Positions 34,462-43,229 of a stretch of DNA of 64,000 nt are shown piece after piece (the stretch's first letter is position 1; every line of letters begins with the position of its first letter). The stretch lies in the NCBI RefSeq assembly GCF_036099295.1, contig NZ_CP107976.1, forward strand, positions 9,114,001 through 9,178,000, in the 5' to 3' direction. This stretch comes from Streptomyces sp. NBC_00358 (GTDB lineage: Bacteria > Actinomycetota > Actinomycetes > Streptomycetales > Streptomycetaceae). Both the position numbers and the translations under genes were made by a program. The notes beneath the pieces are model-generated. The model was not told where the DNA came from. It did no database searches and saw nothing but the letters and a program-made list of their open reading frames with translations.

Positions 34462-35361
34462 GTGCTGCTGCGCATCCTCGGCACAGCAGCCGGTGGTGGC
34501 ATCCCGCAGTGGAACTGCGCGTGCCCCGGCTGCACCGGGGCACGCCACCACCCCTCACGCCGACGCCTGCACGACGGATTGGCCCTCCAACCGGCGGACT
34601 CAGGGGCCTGGTTCCTCGCCAATGCCACACCGGACATCGCCGAGCAGCTCGAAAGCCACCCCGGCCTCAGGCCCGACGCCGGACAGGAACGCACACCCGT
34701 CGTACGCATCGTTCTCACCGACGCCGAACTCGACCACACCCTTGGCCTCCTGCGGCTCAGGGAAGCCTCCCGCATCGACATCTGGTGCACCGAACCCGTC
34801 CGCAAAGCCCTGACCACGCGCCTGGCCCTCAACGAGGTCCTTGCCCCTTACACCACGCTGAACTGGTACGACCTTCCCCTTACCGGAGCCGAACACCCCG
34901 CAGACATGGGCGGACTTGACGTGAGCGCCATCCCGCTGTCCGCCAAACGCCCCCGCTACGCAGCCGACGAACCAGCGCACCCGGCCTGGAGCACCGCTCT
35001 CAAAATCAGCGACCGCGCCACCGGGAAGACCGCACTGTACGCGCCGGCCCTCGCGACCTGGAACGACCGCCTCGACGACGAAATCGCCGACGCGGACTGC
35101 GTCCTGATCGACGGCACCTTCCTCACCGACGACGAGCCCTACCGCACGGGCTTCTCGCAGCGCACCGCCTCCGCCATGGGACACCTGCCCATCGAAGGCC
35201 CGCACGGCACCGCCCTCCGCCTCCAAGGAAGCGGCGGACAGATCCTCTACACCCACCTCAACAACAGCAATCCACTGGTGGACCCGGACGATCCCGCACA
35301 CGAACGGCTCGCCGGCCTGGGCCTGGGCGTTGCCGCAGACAGGATGGTGGTGTCTCTATGA
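34462..35361 (+). CDS. pqqB: PQQ biosynthesis protein PqqB (metallo-beta-lactamase fold)
   Basis: A 299-residue PqqB. The family opening RILGTAAGGGIPQWNCACPG is followed by a beta-lactamase-like core with DAELDHTLGLLRLRE and a late IDGTFLTDDE segment. PqqB is the hydroxylase thought to act on the cross-linked peptide-derived intermediate. GTG start. Its last codons overlap the pqqC ATG by four bases. Confidence 0.95.
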   Translation: MLLRILGTAAGGGIPQWNCACPGCTGARHHPSRRRLHDGLALQPADSGAWFLANATPDIAEQLESHPGLRPDAGQERTPVVRIVLTDAELDHTLGLLRLREASRIDIWCTEPVRKALTTRLALNEVLAPYTTLNWYDLPLTGAEHPADMGGLDVSAIPLSAKRPRYAADEPAHPAWSTALKISDRATGKTALYAPALATWNDRLDDEIADADCVLIDGTFLTDDEPYRTGFSQRTASAMGHLPIEGPHGTALRLQGSGGQILYTHLNNSNPLVDPDDPAHERLAGLGLGVAADRMVVSL

Positions 35362-36122
35362 CCACGACCGCACCCGACACCGCGCTCGTCACCCACCACC
35401 GCGCCACCCAGGACGGCCCGGCACCCTGGACCGCGGACGAGCTGGAACACCGACTGCGAGAACTGGCGGTCAGCCGCTACCACGACCGCCACCCCTTCAA
35501 CCAGCGCATGCACGAAGGCCGACTGACACCGGCCGAACTGCGGACCTGGGTCGCCAACCGCTTCTACTACCAGTGCAACATCCCCATCAAAGACGCACTC
35601 ATCCTGAGCAAGCTCCACCTTCCCGCGCAACGCCGTTCCTGGCTACGACGCATCCAGGACCACGACGGACACACCGACCAGGACGGCGGCATCGAGAGAT
35701 GGCTCCAGCTCGGCGAAGCCGTCGGCCTGCGCCGTGACGAGCTGCTCGACCATCGACACCTCCTGCCCGGCGTCCGCCTGGCCGTGGACGGCTACGTCAA
35801 CTTCTGCCGCAACGCCGGCGTGCTGGAAGCCGTGGCCTCGTCCCTGACGGAACTCTGCGCTCCGTCGATCATGCTGACGCGCCTGGAAACCTTTCCCCTG
35901 TACTACCCCTGGATCAACTCCGCCGGCCTTTCGTACTTCCGGGGCCGCGTCCCCCAGGGCCGGCGAGACGGAAGCGAAGCCCTGGGCTGGGTACGCACGT
36001 GGGCCACCACAAGCGAGCAGCAGCACCAGGCGATGGCCGCGCTGTCCTTCAAGTGCGACGTCCTGTGGAGCCTGCTCGACAGCGTTCAGCAAGCCGCCGA
36101 CCAGGACCGCCACCGTGTCTGA
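35358..36122 (+). CDS. pqqC: Pyrroloquinoline-quinone synthase PqqC
   Basis: A 254-residue cofactorless oxidase that performs the final ring closure and eight-electron oxidation to PQQ. Family motifs RYHDRHPFNQRMHEGRLTP, WVANRFYYQCNIPIKDALIL and RLETFPLYYPWI are intact. The start overlaps pqqB and the end overlaps pqqD. Confidence 0.96.
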   Translation: MTTTAPDTALVTHHRATQDGPAPWTADELEHRLRELAVSRYHDRHPFNQRMHEGRLTPAELRTWVANRFYYQCNIPIKDALILSKLHLPAQRRSWLRRIQDHDGHTDQDGGIERWLQLGEAVGLRRDELLDHRHLLPGVRLAVDGYVNFCRNAGVLEAVASSLTELCAPSIMLTRLETFPLYYPWINSAGLSYFRGRVPQGRRDGSEALGWVRTWATTSEQQHQAMAALSFKCDVLWSLLDSVQQAADQDRHRV

Positions 36123-36381
36123 CCCCTCCACCTGGCGTCCCCGCCTCCCGCCCGCAGCGCGCCTGCGTCACGACCAGGTCCGCCACACCGACGTCCTGCT
36201 CCTGCCCGAACGGGTCATCGTCCTGCACGGCTCCGGCCGGGCCGTCCTCGACCTGGTGGACGGCACCCGCACCGTCAACGAGATCATCGCCGCCCTGGCG
36301 CCGGAACCCGTCCCCGACAGGATCCGCGACGACGTCACCTCGTTCCTGAACAAGCTCCACACGGAAGGCGGCCTGCGATGA
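36115..36381 (+). CDS. pqqD: PQQ peptide chaperone PqqD
   Basis: An 88-residue PqqD, the peptide-binding chaperone (RRE) that delivers PqqA to PqqE. Typical pattern: RLRHDQVRHTDVLLLPERVI, then LVDGTRTVNEIIAAL. GTG start eight bases inside pqqC; its stop overlaps the pqqE ATG. Confidence 0.93.
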   Translation: MSDPSTWRPRLPPAARLRHDQVRHTDVLLLPERVIVLHGSGRAVLDLVDGTRTVNEIIAALAPEPVPDRIRDDVTSFLNKLHTEGGLR

Positions 36382-37493
36382 CGGCTCCCACCCCGCCCTG
36401 GGCCCTGCTGGCCGAACTCACCCACGCCTGCCCCCTGCACTGCGCCTACTGCTCCAACCCCCTGGAACTGACCCGCCGTTCGCAGGAACTCACCGCCGGC
36501 CAGTGGGCCGACATCTTCCACCAGGCAGCGGAACTCGGCGTCCTGCACACACACCTCTCCGGCGGCGAGCCCCTGCTGCGCAAGGATCTCGAGCAGATCA
36601 CCCGCTCCGCGGTGGACGCAGGCCTCTACACCCAGCTCGTCACCAGCGGCGTCGGACTGACGGCCGAACGACTCGACGACCTGGTGGATGCCGGGCTGCA
36701 CAGTGTCCAACTGTCCATCCAGCACGCCGACTCGCGCCGGTCCGACGACCTCGCCGGCCACCCTGCCTTCACCGCCAAACAGCAGGCTGCCGCGCTCGTC
36801 AGGGAACGCGACCTGCCCCTGGGCATCAACGTCGTCCTGCACCGGCACAATCTCGAGGCCCTGGACGCACTGATGGAACTCGCCGTGGCCTGGGACGCAG
36901 AACGGATCGAGCTGGCCAACACACAGTTCTACGGCTGGGGCCTGCTCAACCGAGCCGCGCTCATGCCGAGCCGCGAACAGTTGGCCGCCGCCGGAGCGCA
37001 GGTGAAGGCCTGGAAAGAACGACTCGACGGCACTGTCGAGGTCACCTGGGTGGTGCCCGACTACTTCTCCGGAACCCCCAAGCCCTGCATGGGAGGTTGG
37101 GGCGCCGTCTCGCTGACCGTCACGCCGGACGGGACGACTCTTCCCTGCCCGGCAGCGGCAACGCTGCCCGGGCTCGATGCGCCCAACGCCACCGAGCGGC
37201 CCCTGCGTTGGATCTGGGAGGAGTCACCCGCCTTCAACGCCTACCGCGGTACCGACTGGATGCCGGATCCCTGCCGCAGTTGCGAACGGCGGACCGAGGA
37301 CTTCGGGGGGTGCCGCTGCCAGGCATTCGCCCTCACCGGAGACGCGTCCCGTACCGACCCGGCCTGTTCACTGTCGCCGGACCACGCGACTCTGATCGAT
37401 CTCACGCGCCCCGGTACTCCGCCTGCCCTCATACCCCGCCGTCCTGCGGCAACAGGCCGACACCAGGGGCGCACTGGGGGGCAACTGCCTTGA
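36378..37493 (+). CDS. pqqE: Radical SAM PqqA-crosslinking enzyme PqqE
   Basis: A 371-residue radical SAM/SPASM enzyme that forms the Glu-Tyr C-C bond in PqqA. The SAM cluster motif is CPLHCAYC (Cys18, Cys22, Cys25), followed by HLSGGEPLLRKDLEQI. The C-terminal SPASM cysteines appear in CMGGW, LPCPAA, PCRSCERR and GGCRCQAF. Last gene of the operon; no pqqF protease is present. A strong terminator follows. Confidence 0.96.
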   Translation: MTAPTPPWALLAELTHACPLHCAYCSNPLELTRRSQELTAGQWADIFHQAAELGVLHTHLSGGEPLLRKDLEQITRSAVDAGLYTQLVTSGVGLTAERLDDLVDAGLHSVQLSIQHADSRRSDDLAGHPAFTAKQQAAALVRERDLPLGINVVLHRHNLEALDALMELAVAWDAERIELANTQFYGWGLLNRAALMPSREQLAAAGAQVKAWKERLDGTVEVTWVVPDYFSGTPKPCMGGWGAVSLTVTPDGTTLPCPAAATLPGLDAPNATERPLRWIWEESPAFNAYRGTDWMPDPCRSCERRTEDFGGCRCQAFALTGDASRTDPACSLSPDHATLIDLTRPGTPPALIPRRPAATGRHQGRTGGQLP

Positions 37494-37577
37494 GACGCTG
37501 CGGGGAGCGGCGAAAGGGCGAGCACGTCGTCTCTGCCGCAACGGAGGGTCCGCCGACCGGCGTCGACGGACGCCGAA

Positions 37578-37612
37578 GGCCCGCAAGGCCACCCGATCCT
37601 GCCTTGCGGGCC
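37578..37612. terminator. Bidirectional terminator between pqqE and the MHS permease
   Basis: GGCCCGCAAGGC (37578-37589) and GCCTTGCGGGCC (37601-37612) form a 12-bp perfect stem with an 11-base loop, 85 bases after pqqE and before the convergent permease stop. Confidence 0.8.
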
Positions 37613-37692
37613 GGCGCCACAAGGGAACAGCGAAGGTGGCGGAACGCCGACGAACAGCTCCCCCGGGGCGGCTGGATGATCCAGACGGCCGC

Positions 37693-39048
37693 CTACACGG
37701 CTACCGTCACTGGCTGGACAGCTTCCTGCGCCACCCGTTCGCCGAGGCGCTCGGTGGGAACCGTGTGGGTCTCGCGGGCCGAGACGGCCGCCACCACCGG
37801 CGGGATGCACAGCGCCGCGGTGAACAGGGCCACAGCAGTCCAGTCCGTACCGTCCGGGCCCGCGATCTCTGCCGCGAAGGTGACCGCGAACCCGGCCACC
37901 GCGAACCCGATCTGGGTGCCGATCGCCATGCCGGACAGGCGTATTCGGGTGGAGAACATCTCGCCGTAGAAAGAGGGCCATACGCCGTTGGCGGCGCTGT
38001 AGACGATGCCGAAGGCGACGATCCCGAGGAGCAGGGTGAGCGCGTAGGAGCCGGTGGAGATCGCCCACAGATAGCCGGTCATCGCCCCAGCGCTGCCGAT
38101 CGCACCGATCAGATAGACCGGGCGGCGGCCGATGCGGTCGGACAGGGTGGCCCACAGCGGGATCGCGGCGAGCGCGACGACATTGGCGAGCGCGCCCACC
38201 CACAGCATGGGCGTGCGGCCCATGCCGACCGCGTCGCTGGTCGCGTACGCCAGCGCCCACACGGTGAAGATGGTGGAGACGGAGGCGATGAGCGCCCCGG
38301 CGATCACCCGCAGCAGGTCGGCCCAGTGCTCGCGCAGCAGCACGACCAGCGGCAGCCGTTCGACGCCCTCGCCGGCGGCCTGCCGGGCGAAGGCGGGCGT
38401 TTCCTCGAGCCTGCGGCGGATGAGGTAGCCGACCACGGCGACGACGGCGCTCGCCCAGAACGGTATCCGCCAGCCCCAGGTGAGGAGTTGGTGCTCCGGC
38501 AGCGAGGCGACCGGGATGAACACCAGGGTGGCGATGAGCTGTCCGCCCTGGGTGCCGCTGAGGGTGAAGCTGGTGAAGAAGCCGCGCCGGTCCTCCGGGG
38601 CGTGTTCCAGGGTCATCGAGCTGGCGCTGGCCTGTTCACCCGCGGCGGAGATGCCCTGCAGGACGCGGCAGGCCACCAGGAGGGCCGGGGCGAGAGCGCC
38701 GACCTCGGCACGGGTGGGCAGACAGCCGATCAAGAACGTCGACAGACCCATCAGGATCAGCGTGAACACCATGATCGAGCGGCGGCCCAGGCGGTCGCCG
38801 AAGTGCCCGAGGAACAGTGCGCCGATCGGGCGGGCGGCGTAGGCGACGCCGAACGTGGCGAGTGACAGCATGGTGGCGTTCGCCGGGTCGGAGGAGTCGA
38901 AGAAGACCTTCGGAAAGATCAGTGCCGCTGCGCTGCCGTAGATGAAGAAGTCGTAGTACTCCAGGGCGCTGCCGATCCAGGCGGCCGCCGCAGCCTTCTT
39001 CGGCCGGCCGGGCGGTGCGGTTGCGCCGGGGGAGTGGGAGACAGGCAC
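37693..39048 (-). CDS. MHS-family (metabolite:H+ symporter) permease, probably for shikimate/quinate or related acid
   Basis: A 451-residue MFS protein of the MHS subgroup. The opening ALEYYDFFIYGSAAALIFPK, the loop GHFGDRLGRRSIMVFTLI and WRIPFWASAVVAVVGYLIRR are typical of ShiA/ProP/KgtP-like symporters. Twelve helices expected. GTG start with AAGGAG upstream. Given the adjacent TetR regulator, shikimate dehydrogenase and 3-dehydroshikimate dehydratase, uptake of shikimate or quinate is the most likely role. A candidate operator (39164-39187) lies upstream. Confidence 0.88.
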   Translation of the reverse strand: MPVSHSPGATAPPGRPKKAAAAAWIGSALEYYDFFIYGSAAALIFPKVFFDSSDPANATMLSLATFGVAYAARPIGALFLGHFGDRLGRRSIMVFTLILMGLSTFLIGCLPTRAEVGALAPALLVACRVLQGISAAGEQASASSMTLEHAPEDRRGFFTSFTLSGTQGGQLIATLVFIPVASLPEHQLLTWGWRIPFWASAVVAVVGYLIRRRLEETPAFARQAAGEGVERLPLVVLLREHWADLLRVIAGALIASVSTIFTVWALAYATSDAVGMGRTPMLWVGALANVVALAAIPLWATLSDRIGRRPVYLIGAIGSAGAMTGYLWAISTGSYALTLLLGIVAFGIVYSAANGVWPSFYGEMFSTRIRLSGMAIGTQIGFAVAGFAVTFAAEIAGPDGTDWTAVALFTAALCIPPVVAAVSARETHTVPTERLGERVAQEAVQPVTVAV

Positions 39049-39163
39049 GGCGTGCTCCTTCGGAAGGGGGACTCCACCGCGGCGGAGTGAGCAGCTGAGC
39101 GGAGCGGGCGCACGAGCAGGGTGAACGGAGAGGGAAGATGCCGGGCCTCAAGTGATCACTCTG

Positions 39164-39187
39164 CTAATTAACCCACTGGGTAGTTAG
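39164..39187. promoter_or_regulatory. Candidate operator in the permease promoter
   Basis: The 11-bp palindrome ACCCA-C-TGGGT (39171-39181) is flanked by CTAA and TTAG, giving an imperfect 24-bp dyad about 115 bases before the permease start. A partial copy (GTGGGTAG) follows at about 39192. It differs from sites A and B. Confidence 0.5.
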
Positions 39188-39252
39188 TCGCAGTGGGTAG
39201 GGATGTTGCGCCGGTGTCTCCCCTCTGTCAAGAGGCGGGCCCGCTCCGTGGC

Positions 39253-39918
39253 TCAGTCCGTCGCGCCGCCTGCTGTCAGGTAGGCGATCACCATGTCGCC
39301 GAGCATGGACCGGTAGTGCTCGCGCCGGCCCGGGTCCACCAGGTCGCGGCCGAACAGCGCCCCAAAGGTGTGTCTGTTGGCGACCCGGAAGAAGCAGAAG
39401 GAGCTGATCATGGCGTGCAGGTCTACGGCGTCCACGTCGGCCGTGAAGAGTCCGGACCACCGCCCGGAATCGAGGATGCGACGGATGACGTCGAGCGCGG
39501 GAGAACCCATCCGGCCGAGCTTCTCGGAGGCGGCGATGTGCTCGGCCTCGTGAATGTTCTCAATGCTCACCAGGCGGATGAAGTCCGGGTGCTGCTCGTG
39601 ATGGTCGAAGGTGAGCTCCGCCAGCCGGCGGATGGCCGCCACCGGGTCCAGATGCTCGACATCCAGCTCCTGCTCGGCCTGGCGGATCACCGCATACGCC
39701 CGCTCGAGCACGGCCGTGAACAGCTGCTCCTTGCCGCCGAAGTAGTAATAGATCATCCGCTTCGTGGTGCGGGTGCGGGCGGCGATCTCGTCGACACGGG
39801 CCCCGTCGTACCCGGCGCGCGCGAATTCCTGCGTGGCGACGTCGAGAATCTCGGCCCGGGTGCGGGCCGCGTCACGGATCCGCCCGCTGGGTCGTGCCGC
39901 TTCGTCGACGCTGGTCAT
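39253..39918 (-). CDS. TetR-family transcriptional regulator
   Basis: A 221-residue TetR regulator. The N-terminal HTH (RAEILDVATQEFARAGYDGA, RVDEIAARTRTTKRMIYYYF, GGKEQLF) is textbook; the C-terminal domain resembles TetR_C members such as RutR-like proteins (FTADVDAVDLHAMISSFCFF). GGAGGAAG precedes the ATG. It is divergent from the shikimate dehydrogenase gene; site B lies in the shared region, 110 bases from its start. Likely represses quinate/shikimate catabolism until an intermediate binds. Confidence 0.9.
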   Translation of the reverse strand: MTSVDEAARPSGRIRDAARTRAEILDVATQEFARAGYDGARVDEIAARTRTTKRMIYYYFGGKEQLFTAVLERAYAVIRQAEQELDVEHLDPVAAIRRLAELTFDHHEQHPDFIRLVSIENIHEAEHIAASEKLGRMGSPALDVIRRILDSGRWSGLFTADVDAVDLHAMISSFCFFRVANRHTFGALFGRDLVDPGRREHYRSMLGDMVIAYLTAGGATD

Positions 39919-40027
39919 CGGCTTCCTCCGCGTGTAAGGGCAGTGCCGGTGATTGTAGAAGCCGGGCCCGGCATGGTTCCGGCCCGCCGGCCGAGGGCTT
40001 CCGGTGCGGCCATCGCACTGATATAGC

Positions 40028-40048
40028 TAACGTACTAGTTCGTACATT
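40028..40048. promoter_or_regulatory. Shared operator, site B
   Basis: The block starting TAACGTACTAGTTCGTACAT matches 19 of 21 bases with site A (19303-19323). It lies 23 bases upstream of the GTG of the shikimate dehydrogenase gene and between that gene and the divergent TetR gene. Confidence 0.75.
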
Positions 40049-40071
40049 GTTGGTCCTGTCAGGAGGTCTCG

Positions 40072-40959
40072 GTGGCCAAGGACGCGTATCTCGTCGGGCT
40101 GATCGGTTCCGGTATCGGCCCGTCGCTCAGTCCAGCGCTGCACGAGCGGGAGGCCGACCGACAGGTCCTGCGGTACGTATACCGCATCATCGACATCGAC
40201 GCCCTCGGCGTACCACCCGAGGCGGTCGGCGAGCTGCTGCGCTCCGCCCGCGACCTCGGCTTCGACGGCCTCAACATCACCCACCCGTGCAAGCAGCTCG
40301 TGCTTCCCCACCTCGACACGCTCAGCCCGCAGGCACAGGCGCTGGGCGCGGTGAACAGCGTCGTCTTCGACAACGACGGCCGTGCCACCGGACACAACAC
40401 CGACATCACCGGCTTCGCCGCGGCCTTCGCCCGTGGCCTGCCCGACGCACCGCTCAAGCACGTGGTGCAACTGGGCGCAGGCGGCGCCGGCGCAGCCGTC
40501 GCCCACGCCCTGCTCACCCTCGGCGCGGAGCGGATCACCGTCGTCGACGCTCTGCCCGAGCGGGCCGCCGCCCTCGTGGCCGCCCTCAACCGCCGCTTCG
40601 GCTCGGACCGCGCGGCCGCGGCAAGCCCCGAACGCCTGCCCGCCCTCCTGGCCGCAACCGACGGTGCCCACGGCCTGGTGCACGCCACCCCCACCGGCAT
40701 GGCCGCCCACCCCGGCCTGCCACTGCCCGCCGAACTGCTCCACCCCGGCCTATGGGTCGCCGACGTCGTCTACCGCCCGCTCGAAACCGAGCTGCTGAGC
40801 ACCGCCCGTGCCGCAGGCTGCGCCACCCTCGACGGCGGCGGCATGGCCGTCTTCCAGGCCGCCGATGCCTTCCGGCTGTTCACCGGCCGGGAGCCGGACA
40901 GCACCCGGATGCTCGCGGACTTCCGGCAGTTGACGGGCGCCGTGCCCACCGCGCAGTAG
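40072..40959 (+). CDS. Quinate/shikimate dehydrogenase (NAD(P)-dependent)
   Basis: A 295-residue enzyme interconverting shikimate (and possibly quinate) with 3-dehydroshikimate/3-dehydroquinate. Substrate motif GPSLSPALHE, catalytic Lys74 in GLNITHPCKQ, Asn95 in GAVNSVV and Asp111 in GHNTDITGF are intact. The dinucleotide loop is QLGAGGAGAAVAHALL. AGGAGG precedes the GTG. Its location with a TetR regulator, MHS permease and dehydratase shows a catabolic rather than biosynthetic role. The operator at 40028-40048 implies regulation. Confidence 0.92.
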   Translation: MAKDAYLVGLIGSGIGPSLSPALHEREADRQVLRYVYRIIDIDALGVPPEAVGELLRSARDLGFDGLNITHPCKQLVLPHLDTLSPQAQALGAVNSVVFDNDGRATGHNTDITGFAAAFARGLPDAPLKHVVQLGAGGAGAAVAHALLTLGAERITVVDALPERAAALVAALNRRFGSDRAAAASPERLPALLAATDGAHGLVHATPTGMAAHPGLPLPAELLHPGLWVADVVYRPLETELLSTARAAGCATLDGGGMAVFQAADAFRLFTGREPDSTRMLADFRQLTGAVPTAQ

Positions 40960-41004
40960 CACCCGCCCACGGCGGCAACCGACCAAGCGGAAAAGAGGAA
41001 TGCA

Positions 41005-42810
41005 GTGCGTACGTCCATCGCCACCGTCTGTCTCAGCGGATCCCTCACCGAGAAGCTGACCGCCGCCTCGCGGGCCGGCTTCGACGGGGTGGAGATCTTC
41101 GAGAACGACCTCCTCGCCAGCCCCCTCACCCCCGAGGAGATCCGCACCCGCTGCGCCGACCTCGGTCTGAGCATCGACCTCTACCAGCCGATGCGAGACA
41201 CCGAGGCGGTGCCCGCCGACGAGTTCGCCCGCAATCTGCGCCGCGCCCGCCACAAGTTCGACCTCATGCGACGCCTCGGCGCGGACACCGTCCTCGTCTG
41301 CTCCAGCGTCTCCCCGCTCGCCCTCGACGACGACGATCTCGCCGCCGAGCAACTGAGCCGACTCGCCGCCCTGGCCCAGGAGTTCGGCATCCGCGTCGCC
41401 TACGAGGCGCTTGCCTGGGGCCGCCACATCAGTACCTACGACCACGCCTGGCACGTTGTCGAGTCCGCAGGCCATCCCGCCCTCGGCACCTGCCTGGACA
41501 GCTTCCACATCCTCTCCCGCGGCAGCAACCCCAAAGGCATCGAGGACATCCCCGGCGAGAAGATCTTCTTCCTCCAACTGGCCGACGCCCCGCTGCTCGC
41601 GATGGACGTACTGCAGTGGAGCCGCCACTACCGCTGCTTCCCCGGCCAAGGCGGCTTCGACATCGCCGGCCTGCTGCGACACGTGCTGCGCACCGGCTAC
41701 GACGGCCCCCTCTCCCTCGAGGTCTTCAACGACGTCTTCCGACAGGCGGAGGCGGCACCGACGGCCGTCGACGCCCACCGCTCCCTGCTGGTCCTCCAGG
41801 AAGCCGCCGGGATCACCCAACTACCGCCGCCGGACATCCCGTCGGGCATCGCCTTCGCCGAACTGGCCACTCCCGACGCCCAGCCGGTCACCCAGGTGCT
41901 CGGCGCACTCGGCTTCACCCGCACCGCACGGCACCGCAGCAAGCCGGTCGACCTCTGGCAGCAGGGCGAGGCCCGCATCCTGGTCAACACCGGCACCGCC
42001 GCGCGCCGCGAGAGCACCGCGCTCGCCGCGATCGGCCTGGAGTCACCCGACCCGCCCGCCGCCGCCCGCCGCGCCGAAGCCCTCCTCGCCCCGGTGCTGC
42101 CCCGCCGCCGCACCCCCCAGGACATCCCGCTCGACGCGGTGGCCGCCCCCGACGGCACCGAACTCTTCTTCTGCGCCACCGGCCGCCCCGAACTGCCCGA
42201 CTGGCAGACCGACTTCATCCCCGTCGACGACCACCCCGCCGCAGCCACCGCGGCCGCTGCGACGGACCCGGCCGGCATCGGCCGCATCGACCACCTGGCA
42301 CTCACGCAGCCCTGGCACCACTTCGACGAAGCCACCCTCTTCCACCGCGGCGTCCTCGGCCTGCGCCCCCAGGAGAGCGTCGACGTCGCCGACCCCTACG
42401 GACTGCTGCGCAGCCGCGCCGTCAGCACCGCCGACGGCGCCGTGCGCATCGTCCTCACCGTCGGCGCCGCACCGACCGACGGCGACGCACCGGCCCAGCA
42501 CATCGCGCTGGCCACCGACGACGTGATCGCCGCCGCCCGCCGCTTCAGCGCCGCCGGCGGCCGCCTGCTAAAGATCCCCGCCAACTACTACGACGACCTC
42601 GCCGCCCGCTTCGACCTCACGGACGACGAGCTGGAGATCTATCAGGAACTCGGCATCCTCTACGACCGCGACGCGGGCGGCGCCTTCCGCCACTGCTACA
42701 CCCGCACCGTCGGCTGCCTCTTCTTCGAACTTCTCCAGCGCGATGCGGGTTACCAGGGCTACGGCGCCCAGAACGCTCCCGTTCGCCTCGCCGCGCAGCA
42801 CACGGCATAG
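41005..42810 (+). CDS. 3-Dehydroshikimate dehydratase fused to an HPPD-like domain (QsuB/QuiC1-type)
   Basis: A 601-residue two-domain protein. Residues about 1-270 are a xylose-isomerase-like TIM barrel with metal ligands in VAYEALAWGRH, CLDSFHILSRG and LSLEVFND, expected to dehydrate 3-dehydroshikimate to protocatechuate. Residues about 280-600 form a vicinal-oxygen-chelate domain like 4-hydroxyphenylpyruvate dioxygenase (IDHLALTQPWHHFDEATLF, ELGILYDRD, FFELLQRDAGYQGYGAQNAP). In characterised relatives this half is needed structurally and does not show HPPD activity. GTG start 45 bases after the shikimate dehydrogenase gene. Protocatechuate ring-cleavage genes are not in the window. Confidence 0.93.
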   Translation: MRTSIATVCLSGSLTEKLTAASRAGFDGVEIFENDLLASPLTPEEIRTRCADLGLSIDLYQPMRDTEAVPADEFARNLRRARHKFDLMRRLGADTVLVCSSVSPLALDDDDLAAEQLSRLAALAQEFGIRVAYEALAWGRHISTYDHAWHVVESAGHPALGTCLDSFHILSRGSNPKGIEDIPGEKIFFLQLADAPLLAMDVLQWSRHYRCFPGQGGFDIAGLLRHVLRTGYDGPLSLEVFNDVFRQAEAAPTAVDAHRSLLVLQEAAGITQLPPPDIPSGIAFAELATPDAQPVTQVLGALGFTRTARHRSKPVDLWQQGEARILVNTGTAARRESTALAAIGLESPDPPAAARRAEALLAPVLPRRRTPQDIPLDAVAAPDGTELFFCATGRPELPDWQTDFIPVDDHPAAATAAAATDPAGIGRIDHLALTQPWHHFDEATLFHRGVLGLRPQESVDVADPYGLLRSRAVSTADGAVRIVLTVGAAPTDGDAPAQHIALATDDVIAAARRFSAAGGRLLKIPANYYDDLAARFDLTDDELEIYQELGILYDRDAGGAFRHCYTRTVGCLFFELLQRDAGYQGYGAQNAPVRLAAQHTA

Positions 42811-42865
42811 CCCCGGCAGTGGCGTTGACGGTTCAGGACGCCGAACGGGCGACGAACCTGTCGTG

Positions 42866-43189
42866 TCAGCGGCGCCGCCGCTCTGCTCGCAGTTCGAAGT
42901 CGCCCTGGCTGTTGTCGGCAGGGTTGACCGTGAGACTTCCGAGTTCGCCGGCGAGCTCCGCGCTGCGCAGCAGGAGCGAGGTGCGTCGTGCGGGAGCGGC
43001 GGTCAGGTCGGATCCGCGTTCGAGGGCGGTGACGGCGATGGTGACGGCGCCGCAGGGTCGGGCTCTTGAGGCGAATGCCTCCAGGTCGGAGACGACATGC
43101 TCGTCGGTTCCCAGGGTGGCGGCGGCCCAGTGCCGAGGAGCCCAGCAGGTACGCCACTCAGCACCCTCGACCTCGCTTGGCGCATCCAT
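42866..43189 (-). CDS. Hypothetical protein
   Basis: A 107-residue frame with protein-like composition (WRTCWAPRHWAAATLGTDEH, VVSDLEAFASRARPCG, LLLRSAELAGELGSL). The start lacks a good ribosome site, so it may be the tail of a longer decayed gene. It is convergent with the dehydratase gene. No family recognised. Confidence 0.42.
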   Translation of the reverse strand: MDAPSEVEGAEWRTCWAPRHWAAATLGTDEHVVSDLEAFASRARPCGAVTIAVTALERGSDLTAAPARRTSLLLRSAELAGELGSLTVNPADNSQGDFELRAERRRR

Positions 43190-43229
43190 GGCATGCAGGT
43201 TTCCAGCGTCATCCCCGCTTCGGCCGTAC

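Noticed and set aside
41840..42810. Active 4-hydroxyphenylpyruvate dioxygenase
   Set aside because: The domain is fused behind a dehydroshikimate dehydratase, as in QsuB-type proteins, where it has a structural rather than HPPD role.
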